Shown here: one piece after another, positions 15,547-23,506 of the stretch
Layout: each line of letters opens with the position of its first letter
Numbering within the stretch: position 1 is the stretch's first letter
Assembly (NCBI GenBank): GCA_949283535.1
Contig: CASDTC010000013.1
Coordinates: 1-42,208, forward strand
Direction: 5' to 3'
Length of the DNA: 42,208 nucleotides
DNA from: an uncultured Pseudomonadota bacterium
GTDB taxonomy: Bacteria; Pseudomonadota; Alphaproteobacteria; Rs-D84
Notes under the pieces: model-generated
What the model was told of the DNA's origin: nothing
What the model saw: the letters and a program-made list of their open reading frames with translations, nothing else
Databases searched by the model: none
Program-made: the position numbers and the translations under genes

Positions 15547-16713
15547 ATGAAAATTTATAGTTATTTGTTCTCTTTTATTATTTCTTGTTTTTTTGTCTCT
15601 GGTTCATTTGCGGAAAGGTTTTATGGACCTGGTAATATTTATACAGCGCATTTTAATCAATCATTGGCAGTGTGTACAAGTCAAGGTAGTGGTGAGTGTT
15701 TAAATGGTGAAATCTGTGGGTATGGTGGTTCTAATACAACATGTATTGGAGCAATTTGCGAGCAATGTTCTGAACGCCCAGGGGATGGTTATGATTATTC
15801 TGATCCAGGGGCGCACAATAGAGAGGGGTGCTTTAAATATTGTGTGCCAGAAGATGTGATAGTTGATGGCGAAAAAGCAGGGCAGAAAGAGCCGAGTGTT
15901 TTGTCTGTTTGTTATCCATCCTCTTGTCCAGCGAATGATTTAATATACTGTAAAAATGAGTCTGATGAATGTAATGGTTATCATGCAGAAAATGGTACTT
16001 GTGTACCAAATAAGCAAGAATGTACAGGCGATCATGGTACGGGGTATAAATTCTGGGAATGTGATGAAGATGGTAATAATTGCAAATGGTCTGAATGCCG
16101 TTTAACGCAATGTGATAATAATTATCATTTGGAACCAATGGAAATAGATCCAGATGGTAATAAAGAATATGGTTTTATATGTAATACGGATACGATATAT
16201 GGAAAATGTGTAAGTAATACAGTAGAATGTGCAAGCATGTTGGGCGATTGTAAAAATGCAAATGGGGATGGTGGCAGCATAAAAGGTGATGCAGTTTGGA
16301 CGACAGAGGGGCATGAAATAGACTATGCCCCAGGTAAATGGGATTTTTCGAAATGTTCGTGTACAACATCTAATGAATCTATTGGTGGTGGAATAGGTGG
16401 TAAAGAATGTTTTTATACCAGCAGTGGTGCGTGGGGAAATTCCCCTGTTGTCTGGAATACAAATTGTGAGGTAACAGAGGTCGCTTCGTGTGATGTTGGA
16501 TATTGTCAGCCAAATGAGACAACGGGATGTACCAAAGCACCGGCGGGATATTATCATGATAATAGTTCGAGTTTTGCATGCCAGCCGTGTCCAATTGGGG
16601 CAACCAGTGCTGTTGGGGCAACGGGAATAGATCGATGCTTTATGCAGACTGGTAATACAGAATTTTGTGATAGCGTTGGGTGTTTTAAATTACCAAGTAA
16701 TGTTCCATATTAA
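15547..16713 (+). CDS. Exported cysteine-rich protein
   Basis: A 388-residue product beginning with the signal peptide MKIYSYLFSFIISCFFVSGSFA; the start at 15547 is chosen so that the signal peptide is N-terminal, although it lies just past the previous terminator and lacks a strong ribosome binding site. The mature part has more than 30 Cys spread evenly, so it should be heavily disulphide bonded outside the cytoplasm. Near the end, APAGYYHDNSSSFACQPCP followed by GATSAVGATGIDRCF resembles the short Cys repeats of GCC2/GCC3 or ephrin-receptor-like domains, a type common in eukaryotic extracellular proteins. Function is unknown; a surface or secreted role is inferred. Codon use is slightly more A/T-rich than the neighbours. 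Confidence 0.7.
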   Translation: MKIYSYLFSFIISCFFVSGSFAERFYGPGNIYTAHFNQSLAVCTSQGSGECLNGEICGYGGSNTTCIGAICEQCSERPGDGYDYSDPGAHNREGCFKYCVPEDVIVDGEKAGQKEPSVLSVCYPSSCPANDLIYCKNESDECNGYHAENGTCVPNKQECTGDHGTGYKFWECDEDGNNCKWSECRLTQCDNNYHLEPMEIDPDGNKEYGFICNTDTIYGKCVSNTVECASMLGDCKNANGDGGSIKGDAVWTTEGHEIDYAPGKWDFSKCSCTTSNESIGGGIGGKECFYTSSGAWGNSPVVWNTNCEVTEVASCDVGYCQPNETTGCTKAPAGYYHDNSSSFACQPCPIGATSAVGATGIDRCFMQTGNTEFCDSVGCFKLPSNVPY

Positions 16714-16740
16714 TTAAAAATGTTTATATCTCTATAAAAC

Positions 16741-16768
16741 TTGACAATCAATATTTTTGTGCAACAAT
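16741..16768 (+). promoter_or_regulatory. Candidate promoter of the 131-aa lipoprotein
   Basis: TTGACA and AACAAT are 16 bases apart, leaving a leader of about 50 bases before the start at 16828. Confidence 0.5.
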
Positions 16769-16827
16769 TTAAGTACGAATCGGGGAGCGGGTCAGAGAAC
16801 GGATAGAGTTTTATAAAGGATGATAAC

Positions 16828-17223
16828 ATGAAAAAAGTTCTGGTTTCTGTAATCGCATTAACTGGTTTGGCGGGGTGCGGTGCATATTATGACTATTACA
16901 AGGGTGGTGTCAGATATACCCAAGATGGTCAGGATTGTATTTATTACGCCGGTGAATATGGTCGTAATTTTTCACAATATGTCAGTGGTATTGATAATGG
17001 TAAAAAGATTGTTTATCGCAATACACGCTGTGAAGATTTATATGCGCGCGATACATTCGGTTTGCCACAGCGCAATGAACGCCAGGTTTTGGCGCCGGCT
17101 GCCCAGGAAGTGTCTGCATGCAATTCTTGCAATGCACCCGTAGAAGTTGTATCCACATGTAATTCATGTGCCAAGGCGCAACCAGTTCTGAAACGCAGAT
17201 ATGTTATCGTTCCGGCCATGTAA
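16828..17223 (+). CDS. Small lipoprotein with CNSC repeats
   Basis: A 131-residue protein with a short signal peptide and lipobox LAGC at about residues 14-17. The mature N-terminus is Tyr-rich (GAYYDYYKGGVRY). The C-terminal third carries two Cys pairs, ACNSC and TCNSC, separated by a short spacer, a pattern that could bind a metal or form disulphides. I do not recognise the family. AAAGGATG precedes the start, and it has its own promoter and terminator, so it is a single-gene unit. Confidence 0.75.
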   Translation: MKKVLVSVIALTGLAGCGAYYDYYKGGVRYTQDGQDCIYYAGEYGRNFSQYVSGIDNGKKIVYRNTRCEDLYARDTFGLPQRNERQVLAPAAQEVSACNSCNAPVEVVSTCNSCAKAQPVLKRRYVIVPAM

Positions 17224-17247
17224 TTAATTTTTGCATGGAATTTATAT

Positions 17248-17278
17248 CCGGCATTGCAACCAGCAATGCCGGTTTTTT
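17248..17278 (+). terminator. Terminator of the small lipoprotein gene
   Basis: A perfect 10-bp stem, CCGGCATTGC with GCAATGCCGG, a 5-base loop and six T. Confidence 0.92.
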
Positions 17279-17292
17279 ATGTTCCGATGATG

Positions 17293-17321
17293 CTTGAACG
17301 GGTTGTTTTTTTATGATAGAA
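17293..17321 (+). promoter_or_regulatory. Promoter of the VirB2-like gene
   Basis: TTGAAC and TAGAAT are 17 bases apart, 28 bases ahead of the start codon. Confidence 0.7.
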
Positions 17322-17349
17322 TTACAGAAAAGGACAAAAGGGGATTTCT

Positions 17350-17721
17350 ATGAAGGGATTATTAAAAAAGATTGGTTTTGCAGGTGCGGTCATTATGGCG
17401 GGCGCATCAATGCCGGCATTGGCAGCCGCGGCGGCGGGAATTAATGCCAATGGTATATGTGGGTTGATTGGTCAAATGTATGGTGTGTTTAAAATATTGC
17501 GTACATTGGCGTTCGTTGGTGCCGCGTTTATTATTGCCGGATGGGCATGGGGATATATTTCCAAAGGTGAAGTGAAATTAGATGACTTGCAAAAGAAGGG
17601 TACTGGTATGCTGGTTGGATTTGTATTATTGTTCGGTATTGGTATTGTGTTACAGGTATTCTTGTTTACAAATAACGGGTTGGCATTAATTGGTTGTCAA
17701 GATTTAATCACGAACTGGTAA
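17350..17721 (+). CDS. VirB2/TrbC-like pilin
   Basis: A 123-residue protein with a long signal peptide (cleavage probably after PALA, about residue 25), then two hydrophobic helices separated by a short polar loop (GYISKGEVKLDDLQKKG), the layout of VirB2/TrbC major pilins of type IV secretion systems. Two Cys outside the first and second helix could pair. It is a single-gene unit with its own promoter and terminator; no virB4, virB6, virD4 or other type IV secretion gene is in the window. Alternatives are another small two-helix membrane protein, so the family call is moderate. Confidence 0.65.
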   Translation: MKGLLKKIGFAGAVIMAGASMPALAAAAAGINANGICGLIGQMYGVFKILRTLAFVGAAFIIAGWAWGYISKGEVKLDDLQKKGTGMLVGFVLLFGIGIVLQVFLFTNNGLALIGCQDLITNW

Positions 17722-17734
17722 ACGGATAACGGAC

Positions 17735-17765
17735 AAAAAGACGGCAATTTATGCCGTCTTTTTTA
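17735..17765. terminator. Terminator of the VirB2-like gene
   Basis: AAAAGACGGCA and TGCCGTCTTTT enclose a 5-base loop and lead into a T-run. Confidence 0.9.
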
Positions 17766-17817
17766 TTGTTATATATCAGTCTGTCTGGATTTTATTATTA
17801 TTTAATTGTTCCCGGAA

Positions 17818-18012
17818 TTATTTGTTTTCTTCGATATTTGCCAATGAAAATAATACTGATGATATCAGCAGTTGGTATGGGACGTGTTGCTGGTCTGCCA
17901 GTTCTTTGATGCGTTCCAGTATTTGATGCGGAATGCGCATATTTATAACGCGGTCGGATTTGTTAAACGCGCGATATGCCGCGTATTCTTTTAATAACGA
18001 TTCCATGTTCAT
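17818..18012 (-). CDS. Ribbon-helix-helix DNA-binding protein
   Basis: A 64-residue protein. RVINMRIPHQILERIKELADQQHVPYQLLISSVLF fits the beta strand, helix, turn, helix pattern of Arc/CopG-type repressors, which bind DNA as dimers of dimers. The ATG at 18012 is preferred to a TTG at 18021, and there is no Shine-Dalgarno sequence; with the promoter at 18030-18057 the leader would be only about ten bases. The palindrome over its own -35 box suggests autoregulation. Such proteins are often antitoxins, but no toxin gene lies downstream, so it looks solitary. Confidence 0.7.
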   Translation of the reverse strand: MNMESLLKEYAAYRAFNKSDRVINMRIPHQILERIKELADQQHVPYQLLISSVLFSLANIEENK

Positions 18013-18029
18013 TACGAACAATTGCTGCG

Positions 18030-18062
18030 ACTATATCATTGTATTGATGTTTGTCAATACAA
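18030..18062 (-). promoter_or_regulatory. Promoter and palindromic operator of the RHH gene
   Basis: On the minus strand TTGACA (18057-18052) and TATAGT (18035-18030) are 16 bases apart. A perfect inverted repeat, TTGTATTGA at 18039-18047 and TCAATACAA at 18054-18062 with a 6-base spacer, covers the -35 box and spacer. This is a natural binding site for a dimeric RHH repressor. Confidence 0.7.
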
Positions 18063-18199
18063 ATGTATTTGTGGTCGTAAACACCGGTGTAATCACGGGT
18101 GTGTTGTATATTGTGATGGCGTTTGTGTTGTTTGTGGCTTTTGCGGATTTTTGTGGTGTTTTGGTTGGTTTTTTATGATTTTTTTCGGTGGTGGCTGGC

Positions 18200-18228
18200 T
18201 TGCATTTTTAATAATATGCATATAGAAT
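18200..18228 (+). promoter_or_regulatory. tolB promoter
   Basis: TTGCAT and TAGAAT are separated by 17 bases, 29 bases before the tolB start codon. Confidence 0.65.
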
Positions 18229-18257
18229 TACTGGATATAATTGGAAAGGAATTTTTA

Positions 18258-19577
18258 ATGCTGAAAAAAATATTATCATTATTCATTGTATTTGTGGCGC
18301 TTGTTTTGCCGGCGCATGCGGAATTGCGTGTTGATATAGTTGCCGGTGCAACCGAACCAATATCGATTGCAATTCAAAAATTGGAAACTGTTGGTAATGT
18401 GTCCAGTAAAGATGCCGAAATGATACGCGATGTGGTTGAATCTGACTTGAAATCAACAGGATTGTTCAGAATCGTTTCACGCGATGCGTTGCCTGAATTT
18501 GTCGAAATGGGTAAAATGCCAGACTTTCAATTGTGGTCGGCAATAAAAGCCCAAGTTTTAGTTCAGGCAAAATTATCGGCGCAATCCAGTGGGCGGTACA
18601 GTCTGGAATTCTATGTATGGGATGTTGCAGGTAAAGAACAGATAGAGGCACAAAGTCTGGTTGCGTCAAAAAAATCTGCGCGGCGTATGGCGCATATTAT
18701 GGCAGATGCGATATATGAACGCTTGACAGGCGAGATTGGATATTTCGATACGCAAATTGTATTTATTGCAGAAACAGGACCGGTACATAATCGCACTAAG
18801 CGCATGGCAATTATGGACCAGGACGGGTATGGATTCAGATATTTGTCTGACAAGGATACTTTTGTTATGTCGCCGCATTTTTCGCCAAATATGCAGACGA
18901 TTGTGTTCTTGTCATATTATGATGACGATCCGTCTGTCTGGACATTGGATTTGGATACTGGGGAACAGCGCCGTTTGGGGCAGTTTGGCGGGATGAATTT
19001 TGCGCCACGGTTTTCGCCCGATGGGACAAAAATTGCACTATCATTGGTGAAAAATGGTATTACGCATATTTATGAATATGATATTGAAACAAAAAAATTG
19101 CGTCAATTGACATTTGGTTATTCGCTGAATACCAGTCCGTCTTATTCCCCAGATGGTAAAAAAATGGCGTTTAATTCAGATCGCAGTGGTAATCAGCAAA
19201 TATATGTTTTGGATCTGGAAACGGGTGAGGTTGAACGCATTACATATGGGGCAGGGCGCTATGCAACGCCAGCATGGTCACCAGATGGTCAATTTATCGC
19301 ATTTACTAAAATTGCCGATGATACATTTTATATCGGTATAATGGATCCGCGCGGGAAACATGAAAAAATTTTGGCAGGAGGCTGGTATATGGAGGCCCCA
19401 TCTTGGGCGCCGGGTTCGCGTCGTGTCGTTTATTATGAAACAGAAAAGGCAATTGATGGTATCGAACGCATCAGTCATATTCGCAGTGTTGATATTACCG
19501 GGCAAAATATTTATGAAATAGAATTACCAGATGGTATAAATGGGGTTGAACCAACATGGTCGCCCAGATTGCCATAA
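18258..19577 (+). CDS. tolB: Tol-Pal system protein TolB
   Basis: Periplasmic beta-propeller protein that binds Pal and supports outer-membrane constriction at division. The start at 18258 has AAAGGA upstream and gives a clean signal peptide ending PAHA. An N-terminal domain (about 20-160) precedes a six-bladed propeller with repeated SPDG-type blades such as FSPDGTKIALS, YSPDGKKMAFNS and WSPDGQFIAFT. The 439 residues are typical. The longer open frame upstream has no ribosome binding site and is not used. tolQ, tolR and tolA are absent here; pal lies about 3.4 kb away on the other strand. Confidence 0.94.
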   Translation: MLKKILSLFIVFVALVLPAHAELRVDIVAGATEPISIAIQKLETVGNVSSKDAEMIRDVVESDLKSTGLFRIVSRDALPEFVEMGKMPDFQLWSAIKAQVLVQAKLSAQSSGRYSLEFYVWDVAGKEQIEAQSLVASKKSARRMAHIMADAIYERLTGEIGYFDTQIVFIAETGPVHNRTKRMAIMDQDGYGFRYLSDKDTFVMSPHFSPNMQTIVFLSYYDDDPSVWTLDLDTGEQRRLGQFGGMNFAPRFSPDGTKIALSLVKNGITHIYEYDIETKKLRQLTFGYSLNTSPSYSPDGKKMAFNSDRSGNQQIYVLDLETGEVERITYGAGRYATPAWSPDGQFIAFTKIADDTFYIGIMDPRGKHEKILAGGWYMEAPSWAPGSRRVVYYETEKAIDGIERISHIRSVDITGQNIYEIELPDGINGVEPTWSPRLP

Positions 19578-19583
19578 ACAAAA

Positions 19584-19994
19584 ATGTGGCGGATAATAAT
19601 CGCGATTTGTGGAATCTTTGTCGCTGGTGCCGCAATTGCGGTACCGGCAACGGTTGATTATATTATCGATGGCGATACATTTGCCGCACGCGTGAATTTA
19701 GATGATGATATAAAAATTACGGTACGCGTGCGCATATCGAATGTTGATACGCCCGAACTGCATGGAATGTGTGATTATGAAATTCGTATGGCAAATATTG
19801 CACGCGACAGGTTGGCACAATTAATTCCGATTGGCAGCACGGTTGAATTAACAGATATTCGTGATGATAAATATCTGGGGCGGATTGATGCGCGTGTATC
19901 CGATTCAGATGGCAATGATGTTGGGAAAATATTAATCACAGAAAATTTAGGGCGCGCATATAATGGCGGGCGGCGTCTGCGTTGGTGTGAATAA
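19584..19994 (+). CDS. Exported staphylococcal-nuclease-like (SNase) protein
   Basis: A 136-residue protein with an N-terminal signal peptide (MWRIIIAICGIFVAGAAIAVPA) and a thermonuclease fold. Active-site positions appear to be kept: IIDGDTF (D31), R50, D55 and E58 in VRVRISNVDTPE, and R100 in DKYLGRIDARV, matching D21, R35, D40, E43 and R87 of staphylococcal nuclease. It should hydrolyse DNA or RNA in the periplasm or outside the cell with calcium. It starts 6 bases after tolB and ends at a terminator, so it is probably in the tolB transcript. Confidence 0.82.
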   Translation: MWRIIIAICGIFVAGAAIAVPATVDYIIDGDTFAARVNLDDDIKITVRVRISNVDTPELHGMCDYEIRMANIARDRLAQLIPIGSTVELTDIRDDKYLGRIDARVSDSDGNDVGKILITENLGRAYNGGRRLRWCE

Positions 19995-20021
19995 AAAAAC
20001 GGGCATTTTTTTGCCCGTTTT
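19994..20021. terminator. Terminator between the nuclease and plsC genes
   Basis: ACGGGCA and TGCCCGT enclose a six-T loop, with A-run before and T-run after, usable from both sides. Confidence 0.85.
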
Positions 20022-20025
20022 GTCA

Positions 20026-20736
20026 TTATGCACTGTGGCGATTTATTGCATTACTGATTTCATCCAATGATGCATTGCATGGCAATAATGGTTCAAACCA
20101 TAAATTTGCCGTGCCACTGCGAATTTTGCCGTGTTTGGGCCAATATAATCCAGTATCTGTGCCAACGGGCAATATTGGTAATTTTAATTGGTGTGCCAAG
20201 AATAATAATCCGCGGCGCAATTTTATGTGTTGACCAGGTTTAGCACGCGTTCCTTCGGGAAAAATGATTAATGTTTTGCCATCGCGTATTTTCTTTTCAA
20301 CCGCATGGGTTAATTTTTGCATGTTTGTTGCACCACGGGCGCGATTTACCGGTTGCAATCCCATACGCCAAAATGCCCATCCATAAATCGGAATCCATAA
20401 TAATTCACGCTTTATTATAAAAAACGAATCGGGAATATGGGTTGTTAGAATAGCCACTTCTAGAATAGACATGTGTTTCGCGGCAATTATTGATTTACCA
20501 TCAACGCGTACATTTTCATTCGGGGCGGCAGGGATTCCGTTTTCTTCGACCAAGGGATAATGAATTATGTACTTTATCCCGCCAAATGTGCGCGCAACCC
20601 ACAATACACCACGGGCGCATGTTATAATTATAAAACGGTTTACACGGTTGGATATTATGAATCCCAACAGTATCAACGGAGTCCATAATATAAAATGTGT
20701 TGCCAGCATAAATTTAAAAATTATTGTTTTGAACAT
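20026..20736 (-). CDS. plsC: 1-acyl-sn-glycerol-3-phosphate acyltransferase
   Basis: Membrane enzyme that acylates lysophosphatidic acid to phosphatidic acid. An N-terminal hydrophobic segment is followed by the acyltransferase box KHMSILE (H-X4-E, as in alphaproteobacterial PlsC rather than the usual H-X4-D) and FPEGTRA, the phosphate-binding motif. The start at 20736 places AAAGGA 11 bases upstream; other ATG codons at 20748, 20766 and 20775 are possible, and the longer forms would overlap the DUF218 gene. It is the last gene of the ftsE-ftsX-DUF218-plsC operon, an order known in Alphaproteobacteria. Confidence 0.88.
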   Translation of the reverse strand: MFKTIIFKFMLATHFILWTPLILLGFIISNRVNRFIIITCARGVLWVARTFGGIKYIIHYPLVEENGIPAAPNENVRVDGKSIIAAKHMSILEVAILTTHIPDSFFIIKRELLWIPIYGWAFWRMGLQPVNRARGATNMQKLTHAVEKKIRDGKTLIIFPEGTRAKPGQHIKLRRGLLFLAHQLKLPILPVGTDTGLYWPKHGKIRSGTANLWFEPLLPCNASLDEISNAINRHSA

Positions 20737-20755
20737 TTTGTTTTTCATCCTTTGT

Positions 20756-21262
20756 TTAACTTTCATTAATTCCAATCATTGTGGCGATATATTTTATATA
20801 TTCCACCACCCATCGTTCAAGTCTTTTTGCGGGGGGCATTCCAGTCAATGGAACAGGGCATGCAATGATTTCTGTGTCTGGTAATTCGCGTGATATCAGG
20901 TATTTAGCACGGTTCATATGGTCTTCGGTTGTAATAATGACAATTCTGTCCAGACCAGCGCGTTGGGCAATATCACGAATTGCCAATGCGTTTTGGTATG
21001 TTGATTTCGAATCGGATTCTATCTTTACACGATTTGCAATTTCATAATTTGACGCACCAGCGCCAATAATATATAAATCTGTATCTGGGTATGCGTGCAT
21101 TTGACGCATTGCGAACGGAATTCTGCGCATGTCGCCAGTTAAAACAAATATGCTGTCATCATGTTGTATTCCATTGCATTGGCGGGGGACTGTAAATTTA
21201 AAAACCATACCGCCAATTACAAAGCATAATATTATAAATAAAGGTGTTGTTATAATTTTCAT
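20756..21262 (-). CDS. YdcF-like DUF218 membrane protein
   Basis: A 168-residue protein with one N-terminal membrane helix and a DUF218 domain: the FVLTGDMRRIPFAM opening, a central SKSTYQNALAIRD and ITTEDHMNRAKYL. DUF218 proteins such as YdcF, SanA and ElyC sit at the inner membrane and are tied to envelope and peptidoglycan precursor maintenance; the exact reaction is unknown. Its start codon abuts or overlaps the ftsX stop, and its 3' end is close to plsC, so translation is coupled within the operon. Confidence 0.85.
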   Translation of the reverse strand: MKIITTPLFIILCFVIGGMVFKFTVPRQCNGIQHDDSIFVLTGDMRRIPFAMRQMHAYPDTDLYIIGAGASNYEIANRVKIESDSKSTYQNALAIRDIAQRAGLDRIVIITTEDHMNRAKYLISRELPDTEIIACPVPLTGMPPAKRLERWVVEYIKYIATMIGINES

Positions 21263-22101
21263 TAACTATTTTGTAATATTTTTAATGTTGTGCGGCGTGT
21301 TATCCATATCGCAAATATTATTATTGCAATTGGTAATATTATCAGTAATAACCAGCCGCCACCAGATATATCCAGCATTGCCATTAATCCAACGCGTGCG
21401 CTGTGTGCCGCCCCAAGAATTAATAATAATACAGGTGCGGCAACAATAAAACCGGCACCAGATGCAATTGTACAGATTTTGGCGACAATAACCTGCATCT
21501 GGTGGGCAACATATGAATCGCGCGCGCCAATTTGATTTAATATTTCCAGTTCGCGTCTGTGCAACATTGCCGTATTGCGGGCAATATATGAAATACAAAC
21601 ACCAATTGTGCCCAGTACTAAAACCAAAACAAATGCAGATATTAATATCATTTTCCAGCCCGCAGATGTTGGATTTTCCAGTGCCTGGGCATGTGTCAGA
21701 AAACGGGCGTGTGGTGATATCTGGACGCCAACAGATTTTAAATCATCAACTGTTTTGAATTCCAATTCATACATTTTTGGTAAATAGTTTTCCAGTGCGC
21801 CCCCGCCAGATATCCATGGACGCATTAAATCGTGCATTTGTTGGGTTGTTATTTCATTTACAGTTGTTATTTTATCAGTATTATTATCAATTATTTCTGT
21901 AACGGTATTTGTATTTTTTGGATTTGTTATTTGAACCGTTGCAAATAAATCCCATTGTGTATTCCAACGCATTACGCCCGTGCCAATTGCCAGCGCAATA
22001 CCCAATGCCAATACCGACAGAAATGTCAGTAATGACATAATTGCTGTCATAAATATAGATTGTTCGCGCACCAATGAAAATACAATCGGTTTTTTTGTCA
22101 T
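21262..22101 (-). CDS. ftsX: Cell division protein FtsX
   Basis: Membrane partner of FtsE, controlling septal peptidoglycan hydrolases through its periplasmic loop. Four hydrophobic helices are seen: one near residues 17-42, then a long extracytoplasmic region, and three in the second half (around MILISAFVLVLVLG, GFIVAAPVLLLIL and GGWLLLIILPIAIIIFAIW). The HRRELEILNQIGA segment is typical of FtsX. The 279 residues fit the family. It directly follows ftsE with no gap. Confidence 0.92.
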   Translation of the reverse strand: MTKKPIVFSLVREQSIFMTAIMSLLTFLSVLALGIALAIGTGVMRWNTQWDLFATVQITNPKNTNTVTEIIDNNTDKITTVNEITTQQMHDLMRPWISGGGALENYLPKMYELEFKTVDDLKSVGVQISPHARFLTHAQALENPTSAGWKMILISAFVLVLVLGTIGVCISYIARNTAMLHRRELEILNQIGARDSYVAHQMQVIVAKICTIASGAGFIVAAPVLLLILGAAHSARVGLMAMLDISGGGWLLLIILPIAIIIFAIWITRRTTLKILQNS

Positions 22102-22890
22102 TTATGCATTTCCAATATCGTCAAATTGTTTTGATAATTCTGTAAAATAACTTTGTGGTTTGGGACCGCGCCATATTTTTTTGTTATCTGTGTTTGAATT
22201 TTGTGTCGTTTGACCACCAATAAAATTGACACGATGATTTTCAACGCGTATCACAGGAAATTTATATGTTTCCATTAATTTAGTACTGTGCGTTGCCAGA
22301 ATAATTGTTGTACCAAATGTCTTATTCATTTGTACAAACAATTCCATTAAACGCGATGCGTTTTCATCATCTAAATTTCCTGTGGGTTCGTCAGCTAATA
22401 ATATCGCCGGTTGGATTATAATCGCGCGTGCCACAGATACGCGTTGCTGTTGCCCCCCAGACAATGTTTTTGGATTTGCATCGGCGTATTTTGCCAATCC
22501 AACCCATTCCAGAACCTTTATTACTAATTTTTTTATTTTTGATTCTGACAGACCGCGTACACGCAATGGTAATGCAACATTATCAAATACAGACATATGT
22601 GACAGTAATGAATATTCTTGGAATACGATTGCCATTTTGTGTCGCAGTGTGGCAATTTCATCACGGGTCATATCATTTGTTATTCGACCAAATAATTTTA
22701 TTTGACCACGACACGGCTTGTGCAATTGATATATTAAACGCAATAATGTTGTTTTCCCCGCGCCTGATGCCCCCGACAGAAAATAAAAACCGCCCGCACT
22801 GATATTAAATGAAACATCAGATAAAACTTCGCGTGCATTATCGTATCGCGCGCCAACATTTGCAAAAGATATTGCGGTGTTATCGTCCAT
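22102..22890 (-). CDS. ftsE: Cell division ATP-binding protein FtsE
   Basis: ABC ATPase that energises FtsX at the septum. Walker A is GASGAGKT at residues 40-47, the signature is LSGGQQQR, and Walker B is ILLADEPTG. The start at 22890 is chosen because the protein then begins just ahead of the ABC domain; the longer frame crosses the promoter. With 262 residues it is about 40 longer than usual, the extra being a polar C-terminal tail. There is no ribosome binding site; the mRNA probably begins at or a few bases before the ATG. Confidence 0.92.
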   Translation of the reverse strand: MDDNTAISFANVGARYDNAREVLSDVSFNISAGGFYFLSGASGAGKTTLLRLIYQLHKPCRGQIKLFGRITNDMTRDEIATLRHKMAIVFQEYSLLSHMSVFDNVALPLRVRGLSESKIKKLVIKVLEWVGLAKYADANPKTLSGGQQQRVSVARAIIIQPAILLADEPTGNLDDENASRLMELFVQMNKTFGTTIILATHSTKLMETYKFPVIRVENHRVNFIGGQTTQNSNTDNKKIWRGPKPQSYFTELSKQFDDIGNA

Positions 22891-22899
22891 GTAAAAAAT

Positions 22900-22926
22900 A
22901 GTATAAAAAAAACCAATAATGGTCAA
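22900..22926 (-). promoter_or_regulatory. ftsE promoter, probably giving a leaderless mRNA
   Basis: On the minus strand TTGACC (22926-22921) and TATACT (22905-22900) are 15 bases apart. Only 9 bases separate the -10 box from the ATG at 22890, which places the transcription start within about three bases of the start codon. Confidence 0.6.
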
Positions 22927-22940
22927 GCATACATAAAAAT

Positions 22941-22970
22941 AAAAAATGCGCCATTGGCGCACTTTTTTTT
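22941..22970. terminator. pal terminator
   Basis: TGCGCC and GGCGCA form a tight hairpin with a T-run on both strands. It ends the minus-strand pal transcript directly upstream of the ftsE promoter. Confidence 0.82.
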
Positions 22971-23370
22971 ATTCGGCATCAACAACCTTGGTCGTTGAAT
23001 TTCTGTTTAAAGCCCATACTTCTTCCCCAGTGCCAGGATATTGTGGGCGTTCTTTGCCATATGAAATTGTTTTTATTCTTTCTGGTTCAATCCCATCGGC
23101 GATTAATACATGTGCAGCATTCCCAGCGCGTAATGCACCCAATGCCAGATTGTATTCTGTGGATCCGCGTTCGTCACAATGTCCTTCGAGTATAACATTT
23201 ATATCTGGATTTTTTTTCATATATAATGATTGGCTTTCCAGTTCTGTGCGTGAATCATCAGAAATTGCCGCAGAATCAAATGCAAAGAAAACCTTGTTAT
23301 CGTCAATATGATTTGGACCCGCGCATGCGACCATGCCTAATGCAATAACCATTAGTAAAAATTTGTTCAT
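22969..23370 (-). CDS. pal: Peptidoglycan-associated lipoprotein Pal
   Basis: Outer-membrane lipoprotein that binds peptidoglycan and TolB. From the start at 23370 (AGGAAG upstream) it has 133 residues: a signal peptide with lipobox MVAC, then an OmpA_C domain with GHCDERGSTEYNLALGALRA, the peptidoglycan-binding core. The linker is shorter than in many Pal proteins. It is a separate minus-strand unit between ftsE and the barrel protein gene. Confidence 0.93.
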   Translation of the reverse strand: MNKFLLMVIALGMVACAGPNHIDDNKVFFAFDSAAISDDSRTELESQSLYMKKNPDINVILEGHCDERGSTEYNLALGALRAGNAAHVLIADGIEPERIKTISYGKERPQYPGTGEEVWALNRNSTTKVVDAE

Positions 23371-23506
23371 GTTTCTTCCTTTCTTTTTTACTTTACATTT
23401 TAAATTTAGCAAATTTTATAAAAAGTTGTCAATATGTGATTTTTATGCTTTTCGTGCATGGGTATTTTATGATATAATAATTTCGAAATAATAAAGGAAG
23501 GAATAT

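Noticed and set aside
17818-18012. Complete toxin-antitoxin pair
   Set aside because: Only the RHH protein is seen; the gene downstream on the same strand is absent and a terminator region follows.
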